Part shown: positions 48,759-49,393 of the stretch, one piece after another
Layout: every line of letters begins with the position of its first letter
How positions within the stretch are numbered: the first letter of the stretch is position 1
Source: REBR01 sp033721915
GTDB lineage: Bacteria; Pseudomonadota; Gammaproteobacteria; Pseudomonadales; Oleiphilaceae
Assembly: GCA_033721915.1 (NCBI GenBank)
Contig: JAWWAC010000018.1
Location: forward strand, 1-49,393
DNA length: 49,393 nucleotides
Direction: 5' to 3'
Program-made: the position numbers and the translations under genes
Notes under the pieces: generated by a model
What the model saw: only the letters and a program-made list of their open reading frames with translations
Databases searched by the model: none
Told to the model about the DNA's origin: nothing

Positions 48759-49393
48759 ATGAATCAGGCGGTAAAGAATGGCGGCAGGGATGACGAGGCC
48801 AATCCGGCACTGAATGAAAGCGAACGCCGTCTCTTTACCCTGATGCGCCACTTTCCCGGAATGGCCTACCAGTGCCTCAACGATGCCCGCTGGACCATGC
48901 TCTTTGTCAGCGAGGGGGCCGAGGGGCTGACCGGTTACCCGGCAGAGCAGCTGACAGGGGAGGGCGAGCCCTTTTATGTGGACCTGATCCACCCGGAGGA
49001 TCAGTCCCGTGTGGATGAGCAGGTACAGGCCAGTATTGCCCGTCGCGAACCCTTCCAGATCAGTTACCGCCTGCGTCACGCCAGCGGGCGTATACGCTGG
49101 GTGTGGGAGCAGGGGCAGGCGATTTTTGACGACCAGGGGCAGGTGCTCAGGCTGGAAGGCTTTGTCAGCGACACCACGGATCACCAGCAGGCCCAGGAGC
49201 GAATCCGCCACCTGGCTTACCGGGACCAGCTCACAGGGCTGCCCAACCGTACCGACTGCATGGAGCGGCTGGGCCACTATCAGCACCGTACCACGGTCAA
49301 GGGGCTGACCCCGTTCAGCCTGGGGCTGCTTTTTCTCAACCTGCGCCGGTTCAAGGAAATCAACAATACCCGGGGCCACCTGATGGCGGACCA
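48759..49393 (+). CDS. PAS-GGDEF signalling protein, partial (C-terminus beyond right edge)
   Basis: The frame is open to the right edge with 211 codons visible. It starts at ATG 48759, with AAGGTG 7 bases upstream. A PAS fold covers about residues 20-140 (LFTLMRHFPGMAYQCLND and the PAC segment RLEGFVSDTTDHQQAQERI). A GGDEF domain begins at LAYRDQLTGLPNRTDCMERL and is cut off before its active site, so activity and a possible EAL domain cannot be judged. An open frame on the opposite strand covers the same bases but has no family-like features. Confidence 0.85.
   Translation, partial: MNQAVKNGGRDDEANPALNESERRLFTLMRHFPGMAYQCLNDARWTMLFVSEGAEGLTGYPAEQLTGEGEPFYVDLIHPEDQSRVDEQVQASIARREPFQISYRLRHASGRIRWVWEQGQAIFDDQGQVLRLEGFVSDTTDHQQAQERIRHLAYRDQLTGLPNRTDCMERLGHYQHRTTVKGLTPFSLGLLFLNLRRFKEINNTRGHLMAD

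Noticed and set aside
48714..49379. Minus-strand open frame of 221 codons at the right edge
   Set aside because: The plus-strand frame over the same bases gives PAS and GGDEF motifs with a ribosome site, while the antisense frame shows nothing recognisable.
1..49393. tRNA, rRNA, CRISPR, insertion sequence or prophage
   Set aside because: No TTCGANTC-type T-loop in an intergenic position, no regularly spaced direct repeats with spacers, no transposase motifs, and no phage structural genes were found by eye.

Overview
The window looks like a chromosomal segment of a high-GC gammaproteobacterium, free-living and probably aquatic or marine. The evidence is the lptM-lysA-dapF-DUF484-xerC block, a KdkA-type Kdo kinase (Gram-negative lipopolysaccharide core), many small families typical of this class (DUF2789, TIGR03643/DUF2805, DUF5924, SO_0444) and a dense c-di-GMP gene set. 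The genus cannot be fixed from sequence alone. I saw no tRNA, rRNA, CRISPR array, insertion sequence or phage block. The region reads as ordinary chromosome with several accessory regulatory and envelope genes.

Layout. 1-1686 is the start of a PAS-GGDEF protein that runs off the left edge on the minus strand. 1834-7835 is a tightly packed plus-strand run: LptM, LysA, DapF, DUF484, XerC and a coiled-coil diguanylate cyclase. Several of its genes overlap by a few bases, which suggests translational coupling. 7829-11734 holds a DUF2789 gene, an EvgS-like hybrid kinase and a small exported protein. 12039-15781 has a YqiA-like hydrolase, a repeat-containing cytoplasmic protein, a membrane protein coupled to a PQQ-type sugar dehydrogenase, and KdkA. 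15796-17740 (minus) has CysC coupled to a lipoprotein, then an epoxide-hydrolase-like gene. 17939-19355 is an overlapping methyltransferase/acyltransferase-like pair.

19426-24256 contains an AraC regulator, a 39-codon small ORF ending at a strong terminator, a PilZ-like protein, YbfF, and a PEP-CTERM protein whose upstream region carries a good match to a sigma-54 promoter. A membrane-anchored SMP-30/strictosidine synthase-like protein follows. 24256-28514 is mainly metabolic and RNA-modification genes: thioesterase, zinc-less quinone oxidoreductase, fructosamine kinase family, DUF5924 and TcdA. 28672-33803 is a self-contained efflux locus of promoter, palindromic operator, TetR, membrane-fusion protein and RND pump; no outer-membrane channel gene is present.

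33808-39599 has an HDAC-family hydrolase, RhlE helicase, a HIT protein, a NarL-type two-component pair behind an AT-rich control region, and OsmC. 39708-49393 has a large lipoprotein, an SO_0444 metal exporter, a 7TMR-DISM diguanylate cyclase, a SulP-Usp pair, a hydrolase with a coupled partner protein, a DUF2805 protein, and a second PAS-GGDEF protein cut by the right edge.

Common threads are c-di-GMP signalling (four GGDEF proteins and one PilZ-like receptor), envelope and surface functions (PEP-CTERM protein, KdkA, lipoproteins, RND pump) and stress handling (OsmC, Usp, RhlE). Nothing here amounts to a clearly new multi-gene system. The best leads are the sigma-54-controlled PEP-CTERM gene with spaced ACAGG motifs, the isolated 39-codon gene, and an RND pump with an Asp-to-Asn change in its proton-relay motif.
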